Notes: a model not told the origin generated them from the sequence alone. Positions 18,924-27,792 are shown, counted from the first letter of the stretch. The stretch is 64,000 nucleotides of DNA from Hanamia caeni (GCF_003721595.1 NZ_RJJR01000013.1:1-64000); one strand, 5' to 3'. Numbers and translations are program-made.

Positions 18924-19952
18924 TTATTTAGCCGTTCCCATTTTTGCCTCAATAGAAAGCGTAGCGTGGGGAACCGCTCTTAATCTTGCTTTATCAATAA
19001 GTTTGCCTGTCACGCGACAAATACCATAAGTTTTATTTTCAATCCGCATCATGGCTTTTTCAAGATGATCAATAAAAGTTATCTGGCGGCTTGCCATTTG
19101 GCTCAATTGTTCTCTTTCCATGCTGAGGCTGCCATCTTCCATGGTCATATACCGGTTATCACTTTCATCCCCGCCCATCTGGTCCTTACGGGTTATCAAA
19201 CCCTGCAAATAGCCCAGTTCCTTTTTGGCGGTTTCTAATTTTCGGGTAATCAGGTCTCTGAATTCCTGTAATTCGCTATCGCTGTATCTCATAGTAGGGC
19301 CGTTGTTTTCAGGTGGATTTTGATCCAGCACAGATTTTGTGAATTCTGGCTCATATTTTCTCGCTTTTTCCGTATTTGTTTTTGGCATGACAAATTGCTT
19401 TTTTGTTTTCTTTTCTTCCTTATCCTGCTTTTCTTCTTTTTTTACTTTTGCAATTGCTTTTTTCAATTCGTCCTTATGTTTGTCAGCGTTGTCCTTCAAC
19501 GAACCTTTTGAAAGCGATTTAGAATTTACAGATTTTGTATCAGAATTATTTTTAACCGGTGCCAGCTTTTTTTCCGGGGTTTTTTCTTTTTTTATTGGAG
19601 TTTTTTTCGTGTTCACAATTGGTTTTTTTTCGATCGGTTTAGTTTTTACTGCTTTTTTATTTGAAGCTATTTTCCTGGCCACAGGTTTAGCAGTTTTTTT
19701 CGCCGCGGGCTTTTTTGCATTGCTCGGCTTTGATGCCTGTTTTTTTGGTGTAGTTTTTGAATTTTTATCCGATTTCGCCGGGACAACTTTAGCTGGCTTT
19801 GCATTTTTCTGCATTGCCTTTTTCGTAGCTGGTTTCTCCTTCGGCTTCACAGATTTCGCTGTAGCTTTTTTTGCAGGAGCTGACTTTGGCGCCGCGGATT
19901 TTCCAGCTTTAGATTTTGATGCAACAACGGTTGCCTTTTTCTTAGTTGCCAT
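18924..19952 (-). CDS. TraR/DksA-like protein with a histone-like Lys/Ala-rich N-terminal extension
   Basis: The 342-residue protein has two parts. Residues 1 to about 195 are low-complexity, rich in Lys, Ala, Pro and Ser with repeated PAKK/AKK-type units, resembling histone H1 or bacterial Hc1 tails that bind DNA. Residues about 220-342 are a DksA/TraR-type coiled coil plus the zinc-finger position. There only the first Cys remains (GICRVTGKLIDKARLRAV); the other three ligands are Thr, Ser and Ala in this and, as I recall, other Bacteroidota members. Zinc binding is therefore unlikely. By homology it may bind RNA polymerase through the secondary channel. It follows ileS after 6 bases on the same strand and is probably co-transcribed. 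Confidence 0.85.
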   Translation of the reverse strand: MATKKKATVVASKSKAGKSAAPKSAPAKKATAKSVKPKEKPATKKAMQKNAKPAKVVPAKSDKNSKTTPKKQASKPSNAKKPAAKKTAKPVARKIASNKKAVKTKPIEKKPIVNTKKTPIKKEKTPEKKLAPVKNNSDTKSVNSKSLSKGSLKDNADKHKDELKKAIAKVKKEEKQDKEEKKTKKQFVMPKTNTEKARKYEPEFTKSVLDQNPPENNGPTMRYSDSELQEFRDLITRKLETAKKELGYLQGLITRKDQMGGDESDNRYMTMEDGSLSMEREQLSQMASRQITFIDHLEKAMMRIENKTYGICRVTGKLIDKARLRAVPHATLSIEAKMGTAK

Positions 19953-19958
19953 ATAGAT

Positions 19959-22900
19959 TTAATAGCTTTTTTTAGAAATTTTTACTGTAAAAGTGTCATT
20001 GTTGACATCTATTTTTATGCCATTCAAAATTTCGGGGGAATATTCAATACTATCTGCCAAAATTTCGGCGCAAATATACTCATTAAATTCAGTAATTATA
20101 TCTTTAAGGCCTTCTTTTTCCTGCACTTTTAGCAGTATTTTATCAGTTAGCTCAAAATCATTTTCTTTACGCAAATTTTGAATCCTGTTTATAAATTCGC
20201 GGGCAAATCCTTCCTTTTTTAGCGTGTCAGTCATTTGAAGATCCAGCGCTACTGTCAGGCTGCCTTTTACAGCTATTTCAAATCCCGGAATTTCATTCGT
20301 ACTCACTTCGATATCCTCAGACGAAATTGCAACTGTTTCATTTTCATCAAGTTTGAGCATGAAATTCCCCTGCTGTATGTTGTTAATTGAAGCGTCATCC
20401 AGGTTTTCGACGGCTTTAGCCACCACCTTCATTTTTGCGCCCAACCTTTTCCCCAACGTTTTGAAATTTGCTTTGGCCTTCTTTTTTATAAAATTATTCC
20501 CACTTTCAAGAATCTCAACCTCTTTTATATTTGTTTCAGATTTAATAATGTTTTCGACCAGCCGGATTTTCTTTTCGAAATCAGCATCAACAGCGGGAAT
20601 TATTACTTTTTGCAGTGGCTGTCTCACTTTAATATTTACTTTTTTGCGTAATGACAATATCAAAGAAGAAATATCCTGGGCCAACTGCATCCGGTCTTCA
20701 AGCGGCAAGTTTATATCTATTTCCCGGTAAACAGGAAAATTTGTCAGATGAACGGAGCACTCAGTATTCTTTTTTGTTACTGAATTTAAATTGTTGAAAA
20801 GCCAATCTGCGAAAAACGGTGCAATTGGCGCCATAAGACCGCTTAAAACCTCCAGGCAATAATAGAGGGTCTGGTAGGCAGAAATCTTGTCGTTTTCTCC
20901 TTCGGGATTATTAGCGCTCACTGGTTTCCAGAACCTTCGGCGCGAAAGCCTTACGTACCAATTACTTAAATGTGCATCTAAAAAATATTCAATTGCCCGG
21001 CCAGCCTGAGTAGGCTCATAATCATTAAAGGCAGAGTTAACTTCTTTTATTAACGAGTTAAGTGAAGATAATATCCATTGATCCAGTTCGGGCCTTTCGT
21101 GAACCGGAATAGGTTGTTTTCCAAAATTAAAGCCGTCAACATTGGCATACAGGGCAAAAAACTGGTAAGTATTAAATAATGTGCCGAAAAATTTACGCTG
21201 AACTTCCTTAATGCCTTCTGTATCAAATTTCAGATTATCCCACGGTGAAGCATTGGTAATTAAGTACCATCGTGCGGCATCGGGGCCGAAAACTTCCAGC
21301 GTTTCAAAGGGGTCTACCACATTACCCACCCGTTTGCTCATTTTGTTTCCGTTTTTATCTAAAACGAGGCCATTACTTACAACTGTTTTATAAGCTACGC
21401 TATCGAATAAGAGAACTGCTAAAGCATGCAGTGTATAAAACCATCCTCTTGTTTGGTCTACTCCTTCTGCAATAAAATCGGCGGGAAAGTTTTTTTCAAA
21501 CTGTTCTTTGTTTTCAAAAGGAAAATGCCATTGGGCATAAGGCATGGCCCCACTGTCAAACCAAACATCTATTAAATCAGGAACTCTTTTCATTGGTTTG
21601 CCTTCGGAAGAAACTAGTATTATATTATCTACATACGGTTTGTGCAGGTCAGAGACCATTTTATCAATCTGAGATTCAATATTTGTGTCGTTTTCAAGAA
21701 GTATAAATCCTGCATCAAAAGATTTTTTTATCTCACTTTTTAATTCATCTATCGAGCCAATACATTTTTCTTCAGTGTCATCTTCGGTTCGCCACACAGG
21801 AAGAGGAGTTCCCCAAAAGCGGCTACGGCTCAGGTTCCAGTCTACCATATTTTCAAGCCAGTTCCCAAATCTTCCGGTTCCGGTAGAAGCCGGTTTCCAA
21901 TTAATGCTTTTATTTAGCTCTATCATTCTATCCTTAACAGCAGTGGTTTTTATAAACCATGCATCCAGCGGATAATAAATTACAGGCTTATCGGTTCGCC
22001 AGCAATGCGGATAATTGTGCTCATATTTTTCTACTTTAAAAGCCCGGTTTTCTTTCTTTAATTTAACAGCTATATCCACATTTACATCCGTGTAACGTGG
22101 GTCATCCTTATAATCCTTCACATACCGGCCGCTAAATTCCCCAACGCCGTCAATAAATTTTCCCTCTTTATCTACCAGAATTAAAATTCCAAGGTTGTTT
22201 TTCTTTCCAATTTTAAAGTCATCCGCGCCAAATGCAGGAGCAGTATGAACTATTCCGGTTCCATCTTCTGTAGTCACAAAATCACCTAAAACCACTTTAA
22301 AAGGTTGTGCGCCGGGAGTAATTTCCTCAATTCTTTCCGGTGAATTTGCTTCAAATGGCATCAATTGCTGATAACTTAATCCCTCCAATTCGTTTCCTTT
22401 GAAAATGGCAATTTTTTGCCACGGGATCAATTTATCGTCTTCTTTATAATCAGCGAATGACCCATTTTCTCCTTCCGCTTTAAAATAATTGGAAATTAAA
22501 ACGGTAGCTAGGATAACATTAATGGGTAAATGCGTATATGGATTAAAAGTTTTTACCAGTGAATAGTCAATATTGGGACCGACAGTTAACCCGAGATTGG
22601 AAGGTAAAGTCCACGGAGTTGTTGTCCATGCAAGAAAGAAGACTTCCCCTAAGTCCTCTCCAAGGGAGGGCACTTCAGAAAATTCTTTTATTGCTGAAAA
22701 TATTTTTGTTATTGCAGGATGTTCTTTCTCCCCTCCTTTGGAAGGGTTGGACAGTGCAAACATCACGGTTGCACTCGTATCTTTTACATCCTTATACGTA
22801 CCGGGCTGATTCAGTTCATGAGAACTTAAACCCGTGCCGGCAGCAGGCGAATAGGGCTGGATACTCACGCTTTCATATAAATACCCTTTTTTGTACAATT

Positions 22901-23399
22901 CTTTCAAACACCACCAAAGCGTTTCGATATAATCATTTTCAAAAGTGATATAAGGATGTTCTAAATCGACCCAATAGCCCATTTTTTGTGTTACTTCATC
23001 CCATTTATCTTTGTATTTAAGCACCTCGCGCCGGCAGGTGGCATTATATTCTTCAACGGAGATTGATTTTCCGATATCTTCTTTGGTGATACCCAGCAAT
23101 TTTTCAACGCCTAATTCCACCGGCAGGCCGTGCGTATCCCAGCCACCCTTGCGCTTTACCTGGAAACCCTTCATGGTTTTATAGCGGCAAACTAAATCTT
23201 TTAAAGTCCGGGAGATAACGTGATGGATGCCCGGCATTCCGTTAGCACTTGGAGGGCCTTCATAAAAAACGAAAGGTGGATTTCCTTCCCGGTTAGAAAT
23301 GCTTTTTTGAAAAGTATCATCTGCCTGCCACGCTTCCTGGATGTCTTTTGCAATTTCAGTAAGTTTCAACTGTTTATATTCCGGATATTTTTGCTTCAT
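19959..23399 (-). CDS. ileS: Isoleucyl-tRNA synthetase
   Basis: IleRS charges tRNA-Ile and edits misactivated valine. The 1146 residues show a class I core with the HIGH-type motif GMPGIHHV near residue 54, the editing-domain entry TTTPWTLPSN near 257, and KMSKR near 686. A long C-terminal anticodon-binding region follows. Residues about 218-248 are an extra segment before AWTTTPWTLP encoded by a pair of inverted repeats (reported separately). The length and order fit the Bacteroidota/eukaryotic-like long IleRS type. A TAnnTTTG element at 23432-23439 probably starts the ileS/dksA-like operon. Confidence 0.97.
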   Translation of the reverse strand: MKQKYPEYKQLKLTEIAKDIQEAWQADDTFQKSISNREGNPPFVFYEGPPSANGMPGIHHVISRTLKDLVCRYKTMKGFQVKRKGGWDTHGLPVELGVEKLLGITKEDIGKSISVEEYNATCRREVLKYKDKWDEVTQKMGYWVDLEHPYITFENDYIETLWWCLKELYKKGYLYESVSIQPYSPAAGTGLSSHELNQPGTYKDVKDTSATVMFALSNPSKGGEKEHPAITKIFSAIKEFSEVPSLGEDLGEVFFLAWTTTPWTLPSNLGLTVGPNIDYSLVKTFNPYTHLPINVILATVLISNYFKAEGENGSFADYKEDDKLIPWQKIAIFKGNELEGLSYQQLMPFEANSPERIEEITPGAQPFKVVLGDFVTTEDGTGIVHTAPAFGADDFKIGKKNNLGILILVDKEGKFIDGVGEFSGRYVKDYKDDPRYTDVNVDIAVKLKKENRAFKVEKYEHNYPHCWRTDKPVIYYPLDAWFIKTTAVKDRMIELNKSINWKPASTGTGRFGNWLENMVDWNLSRSRFWGTPLPVWRTEDDTEEKCIGSIDELKSEIKKSFDAGFILLENDTNIESQIDKMVSDLHKPYVDNIILVSSEGKPMKRVPDLIDVWFDSGAMPYAQWHFPFENKEQFEKNFPADFIAEGVDQTRGWFYTLHALAVLLFDSVAYKTVVSNGLVLDKNGNKMSKRVGNVVDPFETLEVFGPDAARWYLITNASPWDNLKFDTEGIKEVQRKFFGTLFNTYQFFALYANVDGFNFGKQPIPVHERPELDQWILSSLNSLIKEVNSAFNDYEPTQAGRAIEYFLDAHLSNWYVRLSRRRFWKPVSANNPEGENDKISAYQTLYYCLEVLSGLMAPIAPFFADWLFNNLNSVTKKNTECSVHLTNFPVYREIDINLPLEDRMQLAQDISSLILSLRKKVNIKVRQPLQKVIIPAVDADFEKKIRLVENIIKSETNIKEVEILESGNNFIKKKAKANFKTLGKRLGAKMKVVAKAVENLDDASINNIQQGNFMLKLDENETVAISSEDIEVSTNEIPGFEIAVKGSLTVALDLQMTDTLKKEGFAREFINRIQNLRKENDFELTDKILLKVQEKEGLKDIITEFNEYICAEILADSIEYSPEILNGIKIDVNNDTFTVKISKKSY
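22655..22747. repeat. Inverted-repeat element inserted in frame in ileS
   Basis: CCTCTCCAAGGGAGGGCA (22655-22672) and the reverse complement of 22729-22746 agree at 14 of 18 positions. The two arms flank about 57 bases. The whole stretch is translated as residues about 218-248 of IleRS (SNPSKGGEKE ... PSLGEDLGE), where other IleRS have a short loop. It resembles short palindromic mobile repeats that can insert into coding sequence while preserving the frame. Confidence 0.6.
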
Positions 23400-23431
23400 T
23401 TCTAATCTGCTCCGTTAATTTAAAAAGGATG

Positions 23432-23439
23432 CAAAGGTA
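23432..23439 (-). promoter_or_regulatory. -7 element of the ileS operon
   Basis: The minus strand reads TACCTTTG, an exact TAnnTTTG match, 33 bases before the ileS ATG. I see no good TTG at the -33 spacing. Confidence 0.5.
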
Positions 23440-23681
23440 AAGATTTTTGAGTGCAGGATACGGCGCGCCGGTTTTGAAAAATATTTAATAAGGCAGAAAT
23501 TAAGATTGATGTAGTTTGTTAAAAGCAGCAGATTTTTAATGGATTTAAATTGTTTACCCGTCCGGATAGCTTTGGCACTGTATTTCCTATTATAAGGTGT
23601 AGCCGTTGCAATCTGAAAAACACCATTTTAGGTATTGAAGAATTAAAATTAATGCATAATACCTTTGCAACAGGCAACAAA

Positions 23682-23706
23682 GAAGGCGAAGTTTTACTTC
23701 GCCTTC
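23682..23706. terminator. Hairpin downstream of the araC-type gene
   Basis: GAAGGCGAAG and CTTCGCCTTC form a perfect 10-bp stem with loop TTTTA. It lies about 75 bases after the stop codon of the minus-strand regulator and may end its transcript, but the T run on that side is short (TTTGTT). Confidence 0.5.
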
Positions 23707-23780
23707 AACATTTAATTTGACAGCGTTCTTTTTTTAAAAATGCAGTGAACCAGAAAATAACTTAATTTTTTATTTTGCTA

Positions 23781-24716
23781 TCACCTGAAAAGCAATTCAC
23801 ATGGCTTAATGCCGGTATGCTTTTTAAATGCGGTGGAGAAATGGGAAATGGAAGAATAACCCAGAGAATCTGAAACTTCTGTTACAGTCAGGCCTTTTTC
23901 ATACAAAAGATATTTGGCGTGTTCCATCCGCTGGCTTTGGAAGAAATCAAAAATGGTAGTGCCATACATTTCTTTGAAACCCTTTTTTAGATAGCATTCA
24001 TTAATAGCTGCCTTGCGGCTTAATTCCTTAATGGTAAGGGGCTCATTTATATGTTCGAGTAAAATTTTGCGGGCAAGGGAAATTTTTTCCCGGTCTGCTT
24101 CATTTGTCAAAAATTTGCAACCTATACTCTCCTCTTCTTCGCCACACATACATTCGATGCTATATAGAAGGAGCATCTGTGTTTGGGCATTTACAAAAAT
24201 GTTTTCAAAGCTATCAGAGTACCGGTGGTTCATCAAATCTTCCAACACCGTTCTTGTTTTGCTACAAAGCGGGAGAGTCCTGGTAAATGAGGTGGTATGC
24301 CTGAAATTCAACACATTTTCTGAAAAGTTGCTTGTCCTCATCCCTTTTACAAACTGGCAAAGATGGTCAGCATTGAAACGGAAATATCCTACATCCACGG
24401 TATCTACAAGCTCATTACACAAATGAGATTGTGAATGCTTGCAAAAACTGCACTCCGTATCTTTTACCTTGCAATACCTGTTTCCTTCCATGCAAAAAAC
24501 TAACTCCAGGTTTCTTGATTCATGATCATCTTTGTGATAATTATAAATCAACATACCAGTCTCTTCAAATTCGAATTCCGGCATTTTCCGATACCGGTTA
24601 ATAATATATTTAACTGAGCCGGGAATATTTTGAGAATTTTGTTGCACTAATTCTAACTCGTCATGTTCTACAGGCTGGCCCAGCGCCAGCGATAAAATAT
24701 TTTTTGAAGACTCCAT
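23781..24716 (-). CDS. AraC-family transcriptional regulator with a Cys-rich N-terminal domain
   Basis: The protein has 311 residues from the chosen start. The C-terminal ~100 residues are a double helix-turn-helix AraC domain: LTIKELSRKAAINECYLKKGF, then VTEVSDSLGYSSISHFSTAFKKHTG. The N-terminal domain is not a recognisable sugar-cupin. It carries Cys75, Cys82, Cys89, Cys92 and Cys100, with His94 and His98 between, a possible metal- or redox-sensing cluster (inference). A longer frame starts at an ATG at 24749, but a -7 promoter element (24736-24743) lies downstream of it, so the ATG at 24716 (MESSKN) is preferred. The target is unknown. Confidence 0.88.
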   Translation of the reverse strand: MESSKNILSLALGQPVEHDELELVQQNSQNIPGSVKYIINRYRKMPEFEFEETGMLIYNYHKDDHESRNLELVFCMEGNRYCKVKDTECSFCKHSQSHLCNELVDTVDVGYFRFNADHLCQFVKGMRTSNFSENVLNFRHTTSFTRTLPLCSKTRTVLEDLMNHRYSDSFENIFVNAQTQMLLLYSIECMCGEEEESIGCKFLTNEADREKISLARKILLEHINEPLTIKELSRKAAINECYLKKGFKEMYGTTIFDFFQSQRMEHAKYLLYEKGLTVTEVSDSLGYSSISHFSTAFKKHTGIKPCELLFR

Positions 24717-24735
24717 AATAAAAAATATTGGAACG

Positions 24736-24743
24736 CAAAGATA
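24736..24743 (-). promoter_or_regulatory. -7 element of the araC-type gene, deciding its start
   Basis: The minus strand reads TATCTTTG, an exact TAnnTTTG match, with TTG 23 bases upstream. Transcription would begin close to 24730, leaving a short leader to the ATG at 24716 and excluding the upstream ATG at 24749. Confidence 0.6.
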
Positions 24744-24876
24744 CTTCATTCAGCGCAGAATGTAAACAACGGCATTATGCAAAGGCTTTTGATTGGGCCA
24801 AAACAATCGCGGCCGGTTTGCAAAAAAAATTATTTTTGTATAGCCTTTCAATTATTTGTATATAAAACTTTTTGTG

Positions 24877-25341
24877 ATGAAAACCGTCAATCAATGGTTG
24901 GAAGAATATGGCGCCAGCCATCAAAACGAAACTAATAAATCAATTCACCGGATATGTGTGCCGGCAATTTTTTTTTCTATCGTTGGATTGTTATTTAGCA
25001 TCAAACTGCCGGTCAGAATCGACGCGCATACGCTTAATGTTGCCTTCGTCGCCCTCTTTTTGATTTTTTTATATTACCTGCGGCTTTCAGTGGCGCTTGG
25101 GATAGGGATGTTATTATTTGGTGTGATTTGCCTGGTAATTTGCCATTTTATTGAAATGTATGTTCCTGTTCCTTTGTGGTTGATCTGCCTAATTATTTTT
25201 GTACTGGCATGGATTGGCCAGTTTTATGGGCATAAGGTGGAAGGCAAAAAGCCTTCTTTTTTTAAAGACATGCAGTTTTTGCTAATAGGCCCTATGTGGC
25301 TGATAAGTTTTATTTATAAGAAAATGAAAATTAATTATTAA
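24877..25341 (+). CDS. Mpo1-like (DUF962) 2-hydroxy fatty acid dioxygenase family membrane protein
   Basis: The yeast homologue Mpo1 is an Fe(II) dioxygenase that shortens 2-hydroxy fatty acids by alpha-oxidation. This 154-residue protein has the family signature: WLEEYGASHQNETNKSIHR, with His residues and NxxxH spacing near the N-terminus; four hydrophobic segments; and GQFYGHKVEGKKPSFF near residue 120 with a further His. The ATG at 24877 (MKTVNQW) fits the family N-terminus better than the in-frame ATG at 24856. A TATTTTTG promoter-like element lies at 24831-24838. It is divergent from the araC-type gene. The bacterial substrate is not known from sequence. Confidence 0.82.
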   Translation: MKTVNQWLEEYGASHQNETNKSIHRICVPAIFFSIVGLLFSIKLPVRIDAHTLNVAFVALFLIFLYYLRLSVALGIGMLLFGVICLVICHFIEMYVPVPLWLICLIIFVLAWIGQFYGHKVEGKKPSFFKDMQFLLIGPMWLISFIYKKMKINY

Positions 25342-25444
25342 AGCCGGCTTAACGGGCAGGAAGTGTTTTTTTATCTGATAAATAAATCAGTTTCTCCGGA
25401 ATTATTTTTATCCTTGCCTGGTTTAGATTTATCGGTTCACAATT

Positions 25445-26755
25445 ATGATGAAAATACAATCGCAAAAGCCGACACGTGTAAGATTCTCAGTCCTGGCTGC
25501 GATATTCATAAATGTGGTAATTAATTATATGGACCGGAGCAATATCTCGGTGGCTGCGCCGATGATTGCTGACGAATTTCATTTATCCACTATAGAACTT
25601 GGTTACATTTTTTCTGCATTCGGGTGGACCTACGCATTATTGCAAATTCCCGGAGGCATTCTTACTGACCGTTATGGGCCAAGAATTATTTACACATTCA
25701 GCCTGATTCTGTGGTCTGTAGTCACCATAGCGCAGGGATTCGCACGGGGCTTCGTTTCATTATTTGGTTTAAGAATGGCTGTGGGCGTATTTGAAGCGCC
25801 TTCCTATCCGGCAAATAACCGGATAGTGACCAGTTGGTTTCCTGATAAAGAAAGAGCATCTGCAATTGGCGTGTATACTTCAGGTCAATTTATCGGGCTC
25901 GCTTTTTTAACGCCTTCACTTATTGCACTGGAATATTATGCCGGCTGGCAGGGCCTTTTTATTACCACGGGAATCGTGGGCGTGTTATGGGGCATCGCCT
26001 GGTATATTTTTTACCGCGATCCGTCAGCGTCATCAAGAGTGAACCAGGCGGAACTGGATTATCTCCGCGAGGGAGGAGCGCTGATTGATCTGGAAAACAG
26101 GATGCAGAAAAAAGAAATGAATAAATTCCGATGGAAGGATCTGAAAGAAGTTTTTAGCCATAGAAAATTATGGGGTATTTATCTTGGCCAGTTTGCTGTT
26201 GGGTCTGCTCTTTGGTTTTTCCTGACGTGGTTTCCTACTTACCTGGTTAAATACAGGCATATCGATTTTATTCAATCCGGCTTTCTCGCATCTATTCCTT
26301 TTCTTTCTGCCTTTGCAGGCATTTTACTGGCAGGTTTTTTATCGGATTATATGATTAAGAAAGGAGTATCCATGAGTGTAGCACGAAAAACGCCCATCAT
26401 CGTCGGCCTGCTGCTCACTATAAGCATTATCGGCGCTAATTATGTAAGTAGCCCGGGGTTGATAATTTTATTTATGTGCATCGCCTTTTTTGGAAATGGG
26501 TTTGCGTCAATTACCTGGGTGTTTGTTTCTACGTTGGCGCCTGAACATTTAATCGGCCTGACGGGTGGTGTATTTAATTTTTTTGGCGGCCTTGCCGGAA
26601 TTATCGTGCCCGCTGTAATTGGTTATATTGTAACAGACAGCAATTTTACTCCGGCAATTATTTTAATTGGTGTGATGGGAATTTTGGGTGCAATGAGCTA
26701 CGTATTCCTGGTGGGCAAAGTGGAAAGAGTAAAAACTGATAATAATGGCAGGTAG
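25445..26755 (+). CDS. MFS transporter, ACS (anion:cation symporter) family
   Basis: The 436-residue, 12-helix permease resembles the hexuronate/galactonate branch of the ACS family. Visible family features are NYMDRSNISVAAP in helix 1, GGILTDRYGPR in the loop between helices 2 and 3, and GVFEAPSYPANNRIVTSWFPDKERASA in the helix 4-5 region. Two ATG codons are adjacent; either 25445 or 25448 may be used. It is followed 39 bases later by a 2-dehydro-3-deoxygalactonokinase gene, so sugar-acid uptake, for example galactonate or a related aldonate, is the likely role. Confidence 0.88.
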   Translation: MMKIQSQKPTRVRFSVLAAIFINVVINYMDRSNISVAAPMIADEFHLSTIELGYIFSAFGWTYALLQIPGGILTDRYGPRIIYTFSLILWSVVTIAQGFARGFVSLFGLRMAVGVFEAPSYPANNRIVTSWFPDKERASAIGVYTSGQFIGLAFLTPSLIALEYYAGWQGLFITTGIVGVLWGIAWYIFYRDPSASSRVNQAELDYLREGGALIDLENRMQKKEMNKFRWKDLKEVFSHRKLWGIYLGQFAVGSALWFFLTWFPTYLVKYRHIDFIQSGFLASIPFLSAFAGILLAGFLSDYMIKKGVSMSVARKTPIIVGLLLTISIIGANYVSSPGLIILFMCIAFFGNGFASITWVFVSTLAPEHLIGLTGGVFNFFGGLAGIIVPAVIGYIVTDSNFTPAIILIGVMGILGAMSYVFLVGKVERVKTDNNGR

Positions 26756-26794
26756 CCTGCTTAAGACATTCTTACCTGAACAAAAATTTTTACA

Positions 26795-27748
26795 ATGGCT
26801 AATTTCATTAGTTGTGATTGGGGTACTTCTGCTTTCAGGTTGCGCCTGGTTGAATATCCGTCGCTTACCATTTTAGCCGGAATTTCATCTGATGAGGGGA
26901 TAGCTCGCACTTATGAATTGATGCAAAAAGGTAACTCGGAAAGATATCCATTTTACCAGGCAATTATTGCAAAAGGTATTGAAAAGCTGGCAGCGGAGAG
27001 CGATATGTTATTAACGGGGATTCCACTCATTATCTCGGGCATGGCGAGCTCTTCATTAGGGATGATGGAACTTGAATATAAGATGCTTCCGGTTAAAATG
27101 GATGGCAGTGATTTGTTGGTTCACATCGACGGCCAGTCGGCTGATTTTAAACATCCAATGGCGCTTGTATCCGGCGTAAAATCTTCCAACGATGCAATGC
27201 GGGGCGAAGAATCGTTAGTAATTGGAAGCGATTTAGAGAAAACCGGTAATGAGCAATTAGTCATTTTACCCGGAACGCATTGCAAGCATGTAATTATTAA
27301 AAACGGGCTAATTACCGGTATCAAAACTTATATGACCGGTGAACTTTTTGAGTTGCTTGTATCCAAAAGCATATTATCAAAATCAGTAAAAACTTCGGAT
27401 AGATTTTCAGCAAATAATCAACTTTGGTTTGAAAAAGGCGTGCAGGAAGGTGCAGAAAATAATTTTTTAAATGCGATTTTTCATGTGAGAACTAAAAGAT
27501 TATTTAACGACATTTCAGAAGAAGAAAACTTTCATTTCCTCAGCGGATTAGTCATCGGTACTGAATTGAACGATATAAAACATAAACCTTATGAAAAAAT
27601 ATTTCTAATTTCAGATGCACGGTTTCTTTCTCTTTATTCAGCCGCCTTTCATTCGCTTAACATCCATCAGCCATTTAATTATCAGGAAGCCGAACTTGCA
27701 TTGGTGAAGGGACAATCCTTCATTTACGAAAAGTATTTTTCAAATTGA
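26795..27748 (+). CDS. dgoK: 2-dehydro-3-deoxygalactonokinase
   Basis: DgoK phosphorylates 2-keto-3-deoxygalactonate at C6 in the De Ley-Doudoroff route for galactonate. The 317-residue protein opens with the kinase phosphate-binding stretch SCDWGTSAFRLRLVE and carries the DgoK-typical ISGMASSSLGM near residue 78, VILPGTHCKHV near 150 and LSGLVIGTEL near 250. It follows the ACS transporter and ends within a terminator-like inverted repeat. The usual partner aldolase (DgoA) and galactonate dehydratase are not in the window. Confidence 0.9.
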   Translation: MANFISCDWGTSAFRLRLVEYPSLTILAGISSDEGIARTYELMQKGNSERYPFYQAIIAKGIEKLAAESDMLLTGIPLIISGMASSSLGMMELEYKMLPVKMDGSDLLVHIDGQSADFKHPMALVSGVKSSNDAMRGEESLVIGSDLEKTGNEQLVILPGTHCKHVIIKNGLITGIKTYMTGELFELLVSKSILSKSVKTSDRFSANNQLWFEKGVQEGAENNFLNAIFHVRTKRLFNDISEEENFHFLSGLVIGTELNDIKHKPYEKIFLISDARFLSLYSAAFHSLNIHQPFNYQEAELALVKGQSFIYEKYFSN

Positions 27749-27792
27749 CCGGAGTTTTTTTTGACTCTTTTTCAAAAGAGTCCGGTCAATTT
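27742..27792 (+). terminator. Inverted repeat at the end of dgoK
   Basis: AAATTGACCGGA (27742-27753) and TCCGGTCAATTT (27781-27792) are perfect complements. Inside lies a second hairpin, GACTCTTT/AAAGAGTC, and an internal run of eight T. The left arm contains the dgoK stop codon. The lack of a T run after the outer stem makes the exact terminating fold uncertain. Confidence 0.55.

Larger units (their letters stand above)
23400..23780. other. Intergenic region between ileS and the araC-type gene
   Basis: Besides the ileS -7 element, it holds a plus-strand promoter-like site (TTG at 23635, 22 bases, TACCTTTG at 23660-23667) and, just after it, a perfect 10-bp hairpin at 23682-23706. No ORF of natural composition is present. 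Confidence 0.5.

Noticed and set aside
19339..19956. 205-residue plus-strand ORF, Phe/Ala rich
   Set aside because: It is the antisense image of the Lys/Ala-rich tail of the DksA-like gene; poly-Lys codons read in reverse give Phe runs. The composition is not that of a real protein.
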